Notes under the pieces: generated by a model
Told to the model about the DNA's origin: nothing
The model's database searches: none
The model's input: the letters and a program-made list of their open reading frames with translations, nothing else
Source of the DNA: Planctomycetia bacterium
GTDB taxonomy: Bacteria > Planctomycetota > Phycisphaerae > Phycisphaerales > SM1A02
NCBI GenBank assembly: GCA_005799205.1
Contig: SYHM01000173.1
Coordinates: 1 to 7,617 of the forward strand
Direction of reading: 5' to 3'
DNA length: 7,617 nucleotides
Shown here: piece after piece, positions 1 through 5,765 of the stretch
Position numbering within the stretch: the stretch's first letter is position 1
How the letters are laid out: every line of letters starts with the position of its first letter
Program-made: the position numbers and the translations under genes

Positions 1-3
1 ATC

Positions 4-28
4 GATCGCGCTGCACGCTGTCGCGATC
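4..28. repeat. 7-bp inverted repeat upstream of first gene
   Basis: GATCGCG at 4-10 and its exact reverse complement CGCGATC at 22-28 are separated by 11 bases, so the transcript could fold into a GC-rich 7-bp stem. No T-run follows on either strand, so it is not a classical intrinsic terminator. It may close an upstream gene lying outside the window, or be chance in a genome rich in CGATCG. Nothing else recognisable lies in 1-156. Confidence 0.3.
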
Positions 29-156
29 CGCCAAAGACTGCAGTGATCGCCTCGGTTCGGCGGCTCGCGGGAGGGGTAAAAATCTCGAACGAACCATGCG
101 CGAACTGGTTCACTGCCTGCAGGGTAGCACTTCAGTTGTTCGCTACACTCTTTGGG

Positions 157-813
157 ATGGCGAGTTTTCGATGGATCTTCGTTGGATGTGTTGCGATTGT
201 GACCGCACTGACTGCAGCGATCAGTTCGCACGGGATGGCAACCCCACCGGCAGCCCCATTGCCGACGTCGCCTGACCTCGTTGTGCCTGCGGAGGCGGCG
301 CCCGGACAGTGGCAGATCGAGTTCGTCGCAGGACCGATGCGCTTGTACATCGATCCAGAGAGCGCTGAGAGCTACTGGTATTTCACATACAAGGCGGTGA
401 ATCGCACAGGTCAAGATCGGTGGTGGGCCCCCAAACTGGAGCTCCTCGATGACCACGGCCGGTTGCAGCGATCGGGGAAGGAAGTCCCCGTCATCATCGG
501 CAAACGGATTCAAGCGCTCATTGGGAATCCGCTTGTTGAAGATCAATACCAAGTGCTCGGTGAGATTCACCAGGGTGAGTCCAACGCGAAGGAAGGTTTC
601 GTTGTGTGGAAGGCGGCGCCTCTGGATGCGACCGAGCTGCACCTCTTTGTCCGTGGGATTTCAAGCGAATTTAAGCGTATGGAGAACCCAAAGGGTGGGC
701 CAGAGGTCGTGCTGCACAAGACACTCAAGCGTGACTACCGAGTCCCAGGTGATCCTCGAGCAACCCCAGCGACTCCACTCGTGTGTGAACAGACTGAGTG
801 GATTCTTCGCTAG
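157..813 (+). CDS. Exported or membrane-anchored protein of unknown function
   Basis: I do not recognise a function. From the ATG at 157 the protein has 218 residues. It opens with a short basic start and a hydrophobic stretch (about residues 6-24), which fits a signal peptide or single N-terminal anchor. A Pro/Ala-rich linker follows (about 28-50), then a globular part. This part has an aromatic beta-like block at 74-92 (WYFTYK, NRTGQDRWWAP), a GNPLVEDQ segment near 123-130 and a basic KTLKRDY segment at 188-194. The look is of a periplasmic beta-sandwich protein, and similar blocks occur, as I recall, in planctomycete hypothetical proteins. The frame is open back to a GTG at 43, but that start would bury the hydrophobic stretch about 43 residues in. 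A TTG at 136 with AGGG 11 bases upstream is another possible start, since no Shine-Dalgarno precedes the ATG at 157. It is probably transcribed separately from rpmA. Confidence 0.75.
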   Translation: MASFRWIFVGCVAIVTALTAAISSHGMATPPAAPLPTSPDLVVPAEAAPGQWQIEFVAGPMRLYIDPESAESYWYFTYKAVNRTGQDRWWAPKLELLDDHGRLQRSGKEVPVIIGKRIQALIGNPLVEDQYQVLGEIHQGESNAKEGFVVWKAAPLDATELHLFVRGISSEFKRMENPKGGPEVVLHKTLKRDYRVPGDPRATPATPLVCEQTEWILR

Positions 814-860
814 GCGCATCTGGCTCGAGCAGGCGTCCTGAATGGAGGGGATGAGGGGGG

Positions 861-889
861 TTGCCTGTCGCAGGGGATGGCATTAGTAT
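861..889 (+). promoter_or_regulatory. Sigma-70-type promoter for rpmA-obgE
   Basis: TTGCCT at 861-866 (4/6 match to TTGACA) and TAGTAT at 884-889 (4/6 match to TATAAT) are separated by exactly 17 bp. Transcription would start near 896, giving a leader of about 30 bases before the rpmA start at 927. It sits in the 113-bp gap after the upstream gene, where a promoter for the ribosomal protein-GTPase pair is expected. The hexamers are only moderately conserved, so this is a prediction. Confidence 0.5.
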
Positions 890-913
890 GTGGGGCTCGA
901 TCAGTTCATCAGC

Positions 914-917
914 GGAG
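914..917 (+). promoter_or_regulatory. Ribosome binding site of rpmA
   Basis: GGAG lies 9 bases before the ATG at 927. It decides the L27 start against the longer open frame beginning with TTG at 861, which would add 22 residues unlike any L27. Confidence 0.55.
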
Positions 918-926
918 CTTCCAACT

Positions 927-1199
927 ATGGCGCACAAAAAAGGACAAGGTTCAACTCAAAACGGTCGCGACTCGAACGCGCAGTACCGAGGCATCAAAGT
1001 TTCTGGGGGGCAGTTGGCGCAGGCTGGCGCGGTCTTGGTGAGCCAGTGCGGAACAAAGTGGAAGCCTGGCTATTTGGTGCACCTCGGTCGTGACTACACC
1101 TTGACGGCGCTCGTCGATGGAACGGTTCGATTTCGCGGTCGTTGTGTCGACATCATTCCGACTGATCCAGCGACTCCTCGCTTGGCAATCGACCGCTGA
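927..1199 (+). CDS. rpmA: 50S ribosomal protein L27 (bL27)
   Basis: bL27 is a component of the large ribosomal subunit; its N-terminal tail reaches towards the peptidyl transferase centre and helps place tRNA. The 90-residue product has the family length and opens with MAHKKGQGSTQNGRDS, a near-perfect match to the invariant L27 N-terminus. A GTKWKPG segment and GRDYTLTALVDGTVRF follow, matching the conserved GTKFHAG and GRDHTLFAKADGKVKF type blocks. The start ATG has a GGAG nine bases upstream. There is no cleavable N-terminal extension of the Firmicutes type. obgE follows after 48 bp, as in many bacteria, but rplU (L21), the usual upstream partner, is replaced by an unrelated exported protein. 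Confidence 0.97.
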   Translation: MAHKKGQGSTQNGRDSNAQYRGIKVSGGQLAQAGAVLVSQCGTKWKPGYLVHLGRDYTLTALVDGTVRFRGRCVDIIPTDPATPRLAIDR

Positions 1200-1214
1200 C
1201 GCGGTTCGTCCGGA

Positions 1215-1228
1215 CCCAGTGCGCTGGG
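1215..1228 (+). other. Small hairpin between rpmA and obgE
   Basis: CCCAG (1215-1219) and CTGGG (1224-1228) form a perfect 5-bp GC-rich stem closed by a TGCG loop, in the 48-bp gap just after the rpmA stop. No T-run follows, so it should not terminate transcription. It could be a partial attenuator or an RNA-processing or stability element that adjusts L27 output relative to Obg. Confidence 0.25.
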
Positions 1229-1247
1229 ACAGCTCGGAACGCTCCCA

Positions 1248-2297
1248 ATGTTTGTTGATACCGCAATCATCTCGATTCGCTCGGGAAAGGGTGGGAAGGG
1301 CTCTGCGCATCTCTTGCGATTGAAGGGAAATGCGAAGGGTGGCCCTGATGGTGGGGATGGCGGTAAGGGGGGAGACATTGTGGTGGTCGGCGATCCGCAC
1401 GTCGACACATTGATTCAATTTGGCTACAGGCCGCACTGGTTCGCAGAGGATGGTGAAGCAGGATCGCGAAAGAGTTGCGCGGGGAAGGCTGGTTCGGATT
1501 GCGTGCTCCCGGTGCCGCTTGGCTCGCAGATTTTCGACGCAGATACCGATGAGTTGCTTGCTGACATCACCCAACCTGGCCAACGAGCGCTCGTCGCGCG
1601 AGGTGGTGAAGGGGGACTCGGCAATGAGCACTTCAAGTCAGCGGTGCATCAGACTCCAATTGAGTCGACGCCAGGCGGGCCAGCGATTGAGCGCCGCTTG
1701 CGGATGGAACTCTGCCTGATCGCCGATGTTGGACTCGTTGGGCTTCCGAATGCAGGCAAGAGCACATTCTTGCGAGCGACAACCCGCGCGCAACCCAAAG
1801 TTGCGGATTATCCCTTTACGACCCTCGCGCCACAGTTGGGGATCGCTGATCTCACCGACGATCGCAGGCTCGTCATCGCAGATTTACCCGGGCTGATCGA
1901 GGGGGCATCAGAGGGGCACGGGCTCGGGCATGACTTTCTAAAACATATCGAGCGCACGCGTGTGATCGTTCATGTGCTCGATGCCGCGCCGGCCGATGGC
2001 AGCGACCCGCTTGACAGCCACCGGACGATTCGCCGTGAACTCGCCGAGTTCAGCGACCATCTCGCGCGGACCCGAGAGATCGTCGTGTTGAACAAGATCG
2101 ACTTGATTGATCCAGCTGGCCGTGACGCGCATGTGCGCGACTTGATCGCTCGATTTGAAGTTGAGCGGGGGGTCCGGCCGCTCATTGCGAGTGGAGCGAC
2201 CAAGGAAGGCGTTCGGCAGGTGCTCGAGGCGGCATGGGATCTGACCCGCCGAGTGCGTGGTGCGACTGAGGCTACTCCTCGTCAAACCCAGCGCTGA
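1248..2297 (+). CDS. obgE: Obg family GTPase (ObgE/CgtA)
   Basis: Obg is an essential, cytosolic, ribosome-associated GTPase that acts in late 50S assembly and links growth to (p)ppGpp. The 349-residue product has the glycine-rich OBG domain at about 1-158 (GGPDGGDGGKGGD at 31-43 and a GGEGGLGN block at 119-126). The G domain follows: P-loop GLPNAGKS at 165-172, switch I YPFTT at 188-192, DLPGLIEGA at 212-220, NKID at 282-285 and SGA at 315-317. The Gram-positive C-terminal OCT domain is absent, and the tail after about 335 is short and polar. The usual FRREK segment before GGPDGGDGG is replaced by LLRLKGNAK. The ATG start keeps the canonical MFVD N-terminus; only a weak GGA lies about 9 bases upstream. 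The last 26 bp overlap the end of the convergent ptsH. Confidence 0.97.
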   Translation: MFVDTAIISIRSGKGGKGSAHLLRLKGNAKGGPDGGDGGKGGDIVVVGDPHVDTLIQFGYRPHWFAEDGEAGSRKSCAGKAGSDCVLPVPLGSQIFDADTDELLADITQPGQRALVARGGEGGLGNEHFKSAVHQTPIESTPGGPAIERRLRMELCLIADVGLVGLPNAGKSTFLRATTRAQPKVADYPFTTLAPQLGIADLTDDRRLVIADLPGLIEGASEGHGLGHDFLKHIERTRVIVHVLDAAPADGSDPLDSHRTIRRELAEFSDHLARTREIVVLNKIDLIDPAGRDAHVRDLIARFEVERGVRPLIASGATKEGVRQVLEAAWDLTRRVRGATEATPRQTQR

Positions 2298-2544
2298 TGA
2301 GCCGCAGGATGCCTGCAAGTGCTTCTTCATCATCGGCGCCTTCGCAGTTCACCTCGAGGACAGTTTCTTGAGTTGCAGCAAGAAGCAGCATTTGCATGAT
2401 GCTCTTTCCGTCAACCCACTCGGTCGAATCAGCTCGCCGTACGAGCACTCGCGCTGAAAAAGTGTTGGCGAGTTGCACGAAACTCATCGCTGGCCGGGCG
2501 TGCAGCCCGAGTCGATTTGTGATTGTCGCGTGACCGTTCGCCAC
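2272..2544 (-). CDS. ptsH: HPr-type phosphocarrier protein
   Basis: HPr carries phosphate from PTS enzyme I to EIIA proteins. The 90-residue protein has the family length. Its active-site block NRLGLHARPA places the phosphorylated histidine at His15, exactly the classical position. The second conserved block, DGKSIMQMLLLAA, contains Ser48, equivalent to the regulatory Ser46 that HPr kinase modifies in other bacteria; no hprK is seen here. The start is GTG at 2544, only 9 bases after the stop of the upstream EIIA gene, without a recognisable Shine-Dalgarno, so translation is probably coupled to that gene. The 3' end overlaps obgE by 26 bp convergently. It could be named ptsO/NPr by context; the sequence alone does not separate the two. 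Confidence 0.95.
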   Translation of the reverse strand: MANGHATITNRLGLHARPAMSFVQLANTFSARVLVRRADSTEWVDGKSIMQMLLLAATQETVLEVNCEGADDEEALAGILRLISAGFDEE

Positions 2545-2553
2545 CAGAGTGTT

Positions 2554-3030
2554 CTACCGCGGCAGTGTGGATGCGTCCGTCTCATCAAGGAGGGTGATGA
2601 CATCCTCGGCGGTTCTGGCCTGTCGCAAGAAGCGTCGAAAAGACTCCTGGCTCAGCGCGCCGAAGACGGACTCCATAGCGTTCAAGTGCATCTCGAGGTT
2701 TGAGAGGGGACTCAACATGAAGACGACTGCGAACACAGGCTGGCGGTCAAGCGAGTTAAAGTCGATTCCGGTCGACGAAAGTCCGATCGCCGCAAAGGGT
2801 CTTTCAACGATCGCCGTTTTTGCATGTGGCACCGCAACGCCGTGTCCGAATCCCGTTGATCCCTTCCGCTCGCGCGCAGCAGTCTCCTTGAGGAGTCCAG
2901 CTCGCGCATCGACGGGGACCACGCCGGCGGTAATGAGTCCATCGAGCAATTCTCCAATGGCGAGATCTCGTTTCGTGTGCTGCAGCGAAGGATAGATCGC
3001 CTTCGTCACGATGATCTCGCGGAGTTTCAT
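2554..3030 (-). CDS. ptsN: PTS EIIA component, PtsN/fructose type
   Basis: This is a single-domain EIIA of the fructose/mannitol-nitrogen family, a cytosolic protein that takes phosphate from HPr. The 158-residue product starts at MKLREII. It has the active-site block GFGHGVAVPHAK at 60-71, with the phosphorylated histidine predicted at His69 (E. coli PtsN: IPH). His63 stands where many relatives have Asn (GxGNG). A hydrophobic strand block follows at 98-108, then an LEMHLNAM segment at 112-119. No EIIB or EIIC domain is fused or adjacent, which argues for a regulatory rather than a sugar-transport role. The frame stays open upstream to 3201, but that part overlaps hpf and looks random. ptsH follows after 9 bp. 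Confidence 0.9.
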   Translation of the reverse strand: MKLREIIVTKAIYPSLQHTKRDLAIGELLDGLITAGVVPVDARAGLLKETAARERKGSTGFGHGVAVPHAKTAIVERPFAAIGLSSTGIDFNSLDRQPVFAVVFMLSPLSNLEMHLNAMESVFGALSQESFRRFLRQARTAEDVITLLDETDASTLPR

Positions 3031-3060
3031 GCCAGGTCCATAGTACCGCTCGCAATGACT

Positions 3061-3081
3061 GCTCGCCTGCATGCAGCGAGC
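3061..3081. other. Stem-loop between hpf and ptsN
   Basis: GCTCG (3061-3065) pairs with CGAGC (3077-3081) around a perfect palindrome CTGCATGCAG (3067-3076), with one bulged C at 3066. It lies in the 89-bp gap between the hpf stop and the ptsN start. On the minus strand no T-run follows, so it is not a normal intrinsic terminator. It may be an mRNA processing or stability element or a protein-binding palindrome. Confidence 0.3.
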
Positions 3082-3119
3082 CGTGCTGAGACTAGGCCGA
3101 GCGAGAGAACCGTGTGGTG

Positions 3120-3434
3120 CTACGAGCGATGATGATGCCGCAGGCGGTCCTTGTAGCTCGAGAGTTGACGCGCGCCCCGATCGACTGCGATGTCGACGCA
3201 CGCATACAAATCGTTGTGCTCCGAGTTACAGATGAAGTCCTGATGGCGTTCAACATCGGATCGAATCTCAACGTGGTATCCATGTGGCGCACGCTCGACC
3301 GTCACCGCCAGTTGCTGTAGACCAGTGAAGAACCGCGGCAACTTGCCCACCTTGGCCTTGATGTACTTGGTGATGGCCTCGGTCAATTCCATGTGTTTTG
3401 CGCTGATGGTGATGAGCACGGTCGAGTCCTCCAT
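3120..3434 (-). CDS. hpf: Ribosome hibernation promoting factor, short HPF/RaiA type
   Basis: The family binds the 30S subunit near the mRNA and tRNA channel and inactivates ribosomes when growth slows. The 104-residue product shows the family pattern: a first strand with LITISAKHMELTEAI (7-21), a helix with YIKAKVGKLPRFF (24-36), and a final helix with NDLYACVDIAVDRGARQL (74-91) followed by the basic tail SYKDRLRHHH (93-102). It lacks the C-terminal dimerisation domain of long HPF, so it is the short type. The start chosen is the ATG at 3434. An in-frame ATG at 3464 would add ten residues (MADGSPGVIT), and neither has a clear Shine-Dalgarno. It sits upstream of ptsN and ptsH, as hpf does in the Proteobacterial rpoN locus. 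Confidence 0.92.
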   Translation of the reverse strand: MEDSTVLITISAKHMELTEAITKYIKAKVGKLPRFFTGLQQLAVTVERAPHGYHVEIRSDVERHQDFICNSEHNDLYACVDIAVDRGARQLSSYKDRLRHHHRS

Positions 3435-3547
3435 AGTGATGACGCCTGGCGAACCGTCAGCCATGCATCGGCAACCGCTGCCGCAGGGATCTCATCGACG
3501 CACGCCAAGACATCCAAGACATCCGGCGCCTTCCGCGACGACATCAT
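3383..3547 (-). CDS. Possible small ORF overlapping the start of hpf
   Basis: A 54-codon frame begins with two consecutive ATG codons (3547 and 3544), has AAGG six bases upstream, a better ribosome site than hpf itself, and ends 52 bp inside hpf. Its first 35 residues (MMSSRKAPDVLDVLACVDEI onward) look fairly protein-like, with a DVLDVL repeat encoded by a 9-bp tandem duplication. The part overlapping hpf looks random. It could be a leader peptide coupled to hpf translation, or chance. I recognise no family. Confidence 0.22.
   Translation of the reverse strand: MMSSRKAPDVLDVLACVDEIPAAAVADAWLTVRQASSLWRTRPCSSPSAQNTWN
3505..3522. repeat. 9-bp tandem repeat in hpf leader
   Basis: CCAAGACAT occurs twice head to tail (3505-3513 and 3514-3522), followed by CC, so 20 bases fit a 9-bp period. 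It lies in the 194-bp interval between the peptidase stop and the hpf start. The period is a multiple of three, so it keeps the minus-strand small ORF open. It is probably a slippage duplication. Confidence 0.6.
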
Positions 3548-3606
3548 GCACGACCTTGCACAGAGATGGTAGTCCCCGTTGCGGCTCCTGGTTCTTCCAG
3601 TCCGAG

Positions 3607-3623
3607 GCGAATCACAGATTCGC
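3607..3623. other. Hairpin just after the peptidase gene
   Basis: GCGAATC (3607-3613), ACA loop, GATTCGC (3617-3623): a perfect 7-bp stem with a 3-base loop on the plus strand, equally foldable in the minus-strand transcript. It begins 5 bases past the minus-strand stop codon at 3629-3631. The next minus-strand bases (CTCGGACTGG) are not T-rich, so it is at best a weak or factor-assisted terminator, or a 3'-end-protecting structure for the uvrA-to-peptidase mRNA. Confidence 0.4.
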
Positions 3624-3628
3624 ACCCG

Positions 3629-5143
3629 TCACGGTGCGACTTGTGCAGGTCTCGAGCTGCGGGGAGAAGGGGGAGTCGGTTCGGGGGGCAACGCATGTCC
3701 TGATGCCAGTGTCACTCCGACTATCGAATACACCGCCCCTCGGCGAAAGCGAACTTGCAGATTTTCACCGGCGCGTCGGGTGGCGGTCGCGAGCACAAAG
3801 TCGGCAACCGAACGAACTTCGTGACCACCAACCTCGACGAGGACATCCCCCACGGCAATCCGCGCACGTGCTGCTGGCCCTCCGGGGGAGAGCGAGTCGA
3901 TTCGGACGCCGTCTGGAACCCCCGAGATTCCAACGCCCATCACACCATCCCCATCCCCGATCGTCGTATCCCGCCTCCCGTTCGCCAGCACCCACGCCTT
4001 CCACATGCTCTCGATCCGGCCGATGGGAGCGTCGAAGATCAACTCCAGCGACCGCCGTCCAGTCGAATCGGTCGAATAGCCGGCGGTGTAGAGGCGGTAC
4101 CACTCGCCGAGTTTCTTGTGCGCGGTCACAAACTGAAGAATCGAACGGGCTTGCGCATAGTGTCGCGACTGCGCGGCCATGAATGTGGCACTGTCGAGCG
4201 AGAAAAAGTCGATCCATGGCATCGTCTCATCCGCGCGAACGCAATCGAGCATTTGATTCGAACGAAGATTCGAGCAAATCACAGGGGATCCATCAGCGTC
4301 GAGTTGCCAGTCCTCGAAAAGTGTGGCGAGCCCCTCTTGAAGCCAGATGGGATGGTGCTGCTGGCGACGCTGCATATCGCCATAGTGCAGGACATGCGTG
4401 TACTCGTGTCGAAGCGTCGCTCCCGTCTCGCGCGCAATGAGTCTGCGCGCCTCGTGGTCGTACAGACCGCCATGGTCTGGGTCGCGAAGATAGGTCGCAG
4501 CGTCCGTGGGGGTTGCGATGACGAGCAGAATCCAATCTGGCTGAATCGCGCCAAACAGCGAGGTGCGGAGCGCCTGCGAGAGCGCCGCCACCATCGTCAG
4601 CGTCTGATCAATCCCAGTGCGATCGATCGAGCTCGCGATGGTGATGCGAAGCTGCTCGTTCCGAACGGTCTGGTAGTTGCTCTGTGGGAAGCGATCCATC
4701 CACTCTCGAAGCGAGTGGAGCGCAATCGTTGCGTCGTGTTCGGCTAGCTGCTCGTTGCTTGCGCCGTCACGGCGCCGCGCAGCATCGGATCGCAACTGCG
4801 CTCTCACAGCCAGCACCTGATCCCAGGAGTCGTGAGTTCGCAAGGAACCAAGGGCTAGGTCTTCGTCGAGCGCCTTGTCATCGCACCAGCCCGCGCGAAG
4901 CGCCCGGACCACATAGGTCGCGGCGCGGCGTGTGTCCGAGGCGCCACACGCAGCGCGCGCTCCCTCGAAGAGCACCTGACCATCCTGGGGATGTTCAATC
5001 AGGTACAGGTCGATCAGCGCAAGCGCTTCACTGTGTCTTCCTGCACCGACGTGTCTCGTAACCGCAAGCTCAAGCTCACCTCGCGATGGAGGGTCACCGC
5101 TCGCAAACGACGAGAGTGCAACGATGGTCGCCGCGAAGCGCAT
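3629..5143 (-). CDS. Secreted HExxH metallopeptidase-like protein with PDZ domain
   Basis: The 504-residue product starts at MRFAATIVALSSFASG, a short signal peptide, so it is probably exported. Residues 20-120 are helical and Ala/Leu-rich and resemble TPR-like repeats. The core holds HEYTH at 246-250 and WLQEG with Glu270, which is the zinc-ligand arrangement of gluzincin (peptidase MA-like) families: HExxH plus a downstream Glu, with His246, His250 and Glu270 as predicted ligands and Glu247 as catalytic base. A PDZ domain follows at about 400-478 (GVGISGVPDGV, SLSPGGPAARARIAVGDVLVEVGG), then a Pro/Ser-rich tail. The open frame reaches 5305, but that part overlaps purN; the chosen ATG lies 10 bases after the purN stop. 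Substrate unknown. It is the last gene of the uvrA-led operon, with a hairpin after its stop. Confidence 0.88.
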   Translation of the reverse strand: MRFAATIVALSSFASGDPPSRGELELAVTRHVGAGRHSEALALIDLYLIEHPQDGQVLFEGARAACGASDTRRAATYVVRALRAGWCDDKALDEDLALGSLRTHDSWDQVLAVRAQLRSDAARRRDGASNEQLAEHDATIALHSLREWMDRFPQSNYQTVRNEQLRITIASSIDRTGIDQTLTMVAALSQALRTSLFGAIQPDWILLVIATPTDAATYLRDPDHGGLYDHEARRLIARETGATLRHEYTHVLHYGDMQRRQQHHPIWLQEGLATLFEDWQLDADGSPVICSNLRSNQMLDCVRADETMPWIDFFSLDSATFMAAQSRHYAQARSILQFVTAHKKLGEWYRLYTAGYSTDSTGRRSLELIFDAPIGRIESMWKAWVLANGRRDTTIGDGDGVMGVGISGVPDGVRIDSLSPGGPAARARIAVGDVLVEVGGHEVRSVADFVLATATRRAGENLQVRFRRGAVYSIVGVTLASGHALPPEPTPPSPRSSRPAQVAP

Positions 5144-5153
5144 CGATTGGATG

Positions 5154-5765
5154 CTAGGGTTGTCTCTGCACCCAGAGCCCGATTGCTTGTGGATATGCGA
5201 TGCATTCCTCGTCGAAGACACGCGCCGCAAGCGATGCAGGCGTCTCGCCAAGGCGCACATCGATCGTGCGCTGGACGAGAATCTCGCCGTGATCGTAGAG
5301 GTCATCGACGAGGTGCACCGTGCAACCCGACTGGGACGCGCCTGACGCGATGACCGCTTCGTGGACGTGCATCCCGTACATCCCCTTCCCCCCGAAGGCG
5401 GGCAGAAGGGCCGGATGGATGTTTAGAACTCTTCCAGTCCATCGTCCAACCCGAAATGGGCGCAGGTACCCAGCGAGCACCACGAGGTCGATCGCACGGT
5501 TGTCGAGCAGTGTGTCGAGCGCATCGCTCGTTGCCTCGCTCGGCGACCCCTCGATGACAACCACTTCGCGTCCCGAGGCGGTGCACCGACTGACAGCTGG
5601 AATGTCGACGCGGTGCGCCACGACGGCTGCAATATGAACAGGCAGCTCACCTCGCTCTTCCAGGGCGATGAGATTGAGGGCGGTCGTTCCACCTCCTGAA
5701 ACGAGGACGGCAGCGCGGGCGAGGGGGGTGGTTTCCTCGCTGCGACGGCGCGAGGCACTCGTCAT
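5154..5765 (-). CDS. purN: Phosphoribosylglycinamide formyltransferase (GAR transformylase)
   Basis: PurN transfers a formyl group from 10-formyltetrahydrofolate to GAR, the third step of de novo purine synthesis, in the cytosol. The 203-residue protein has the family length. The catalytic block is intact: NIHPALLP with Asn115 and His117, and the HLVDDLYDHGEI segment with Asp158, matching E. coli Asn106, His108 and Asp144. The N-terminal phosphate-binding loop is a variant, SGGGTTALN (23-31), where E. coli has SGNGSNLQ, and the post-catalytic segment reads GGKGMYGMHVHEAV (125-138). As I recall, these variants are typical of planctomycete PurN. The ATG overlaps the thioesterase stop by four bases (ATGA), so the two are translationally coupled. 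Confidence 0.95.
   Translation of the reverse strand: MTSASRRRSEETTPLARAAVLVSGGGTTALNLIALEERGELPVHIAAVVAHRVDIPAVSRCTASGREVVVIEGSPSEATSDALDTLLDNRAIDLVVLAGYLRPFRVGRWTGRVLNIHPALLPAFGGKGMYGMHVHEAVIASGASQSGCTVHLVDDLYDHGEILVQRTIDVRLGETPASLAARVFDEECIAYPQAIGLWVQRQP

Noticed and set aside
144..149. TACACT as a -10 box just before the ATG at 157
   Set aside because: No acceptable -35 hexamer lies at the right distance, and it would give a nearly leaderless mRNA. Not enough to call.
951..1631. Minus-strand open frame of 226 codons
   Set aside because: It lies opposite rpmA and obgE, both certain genes, and shows no motif.
3040..3045. TACTAT on the minus strand, a possible -10 box for ptsN
   Set aside because: It lies only 9 bases before the ptsN ATG and no TTGACA-like hexamer sits 16-18 bp upstream, so a separate ptsN promoter is not supported.
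3031..3201. N-terminal extension of the EIIA up to 3201
   Set aside because: The extension overlaps the hpf coding end and has no PTS-like sequence; MKLREII at 3030 is the natural start.
3325..4182. Plus-strand open frame of 285 codons
   Set aside because: It spans hpf, the leader and the peptidase in antisense. The product is Arg/Pro/Ser-rich and low in pattern, typical of a shadow frame in GC-rich DNA.
3755..4747. Long plus-strand open frame (330 codons)
   Set aside because: It is antisense to the peptidase gene, whose frame has a signal peptide, HExxH and PDZ motifs. The plus-strand product is Arg-rich with no recognisable motif.
5144..5305. N-terminal extension of the peptidase into purN
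   Set aside because: The extra 54 residues are Arg/Ser-rich and overlap purN, while the internal ATG at 5143 gives a signal peptide directly after the purN stop.
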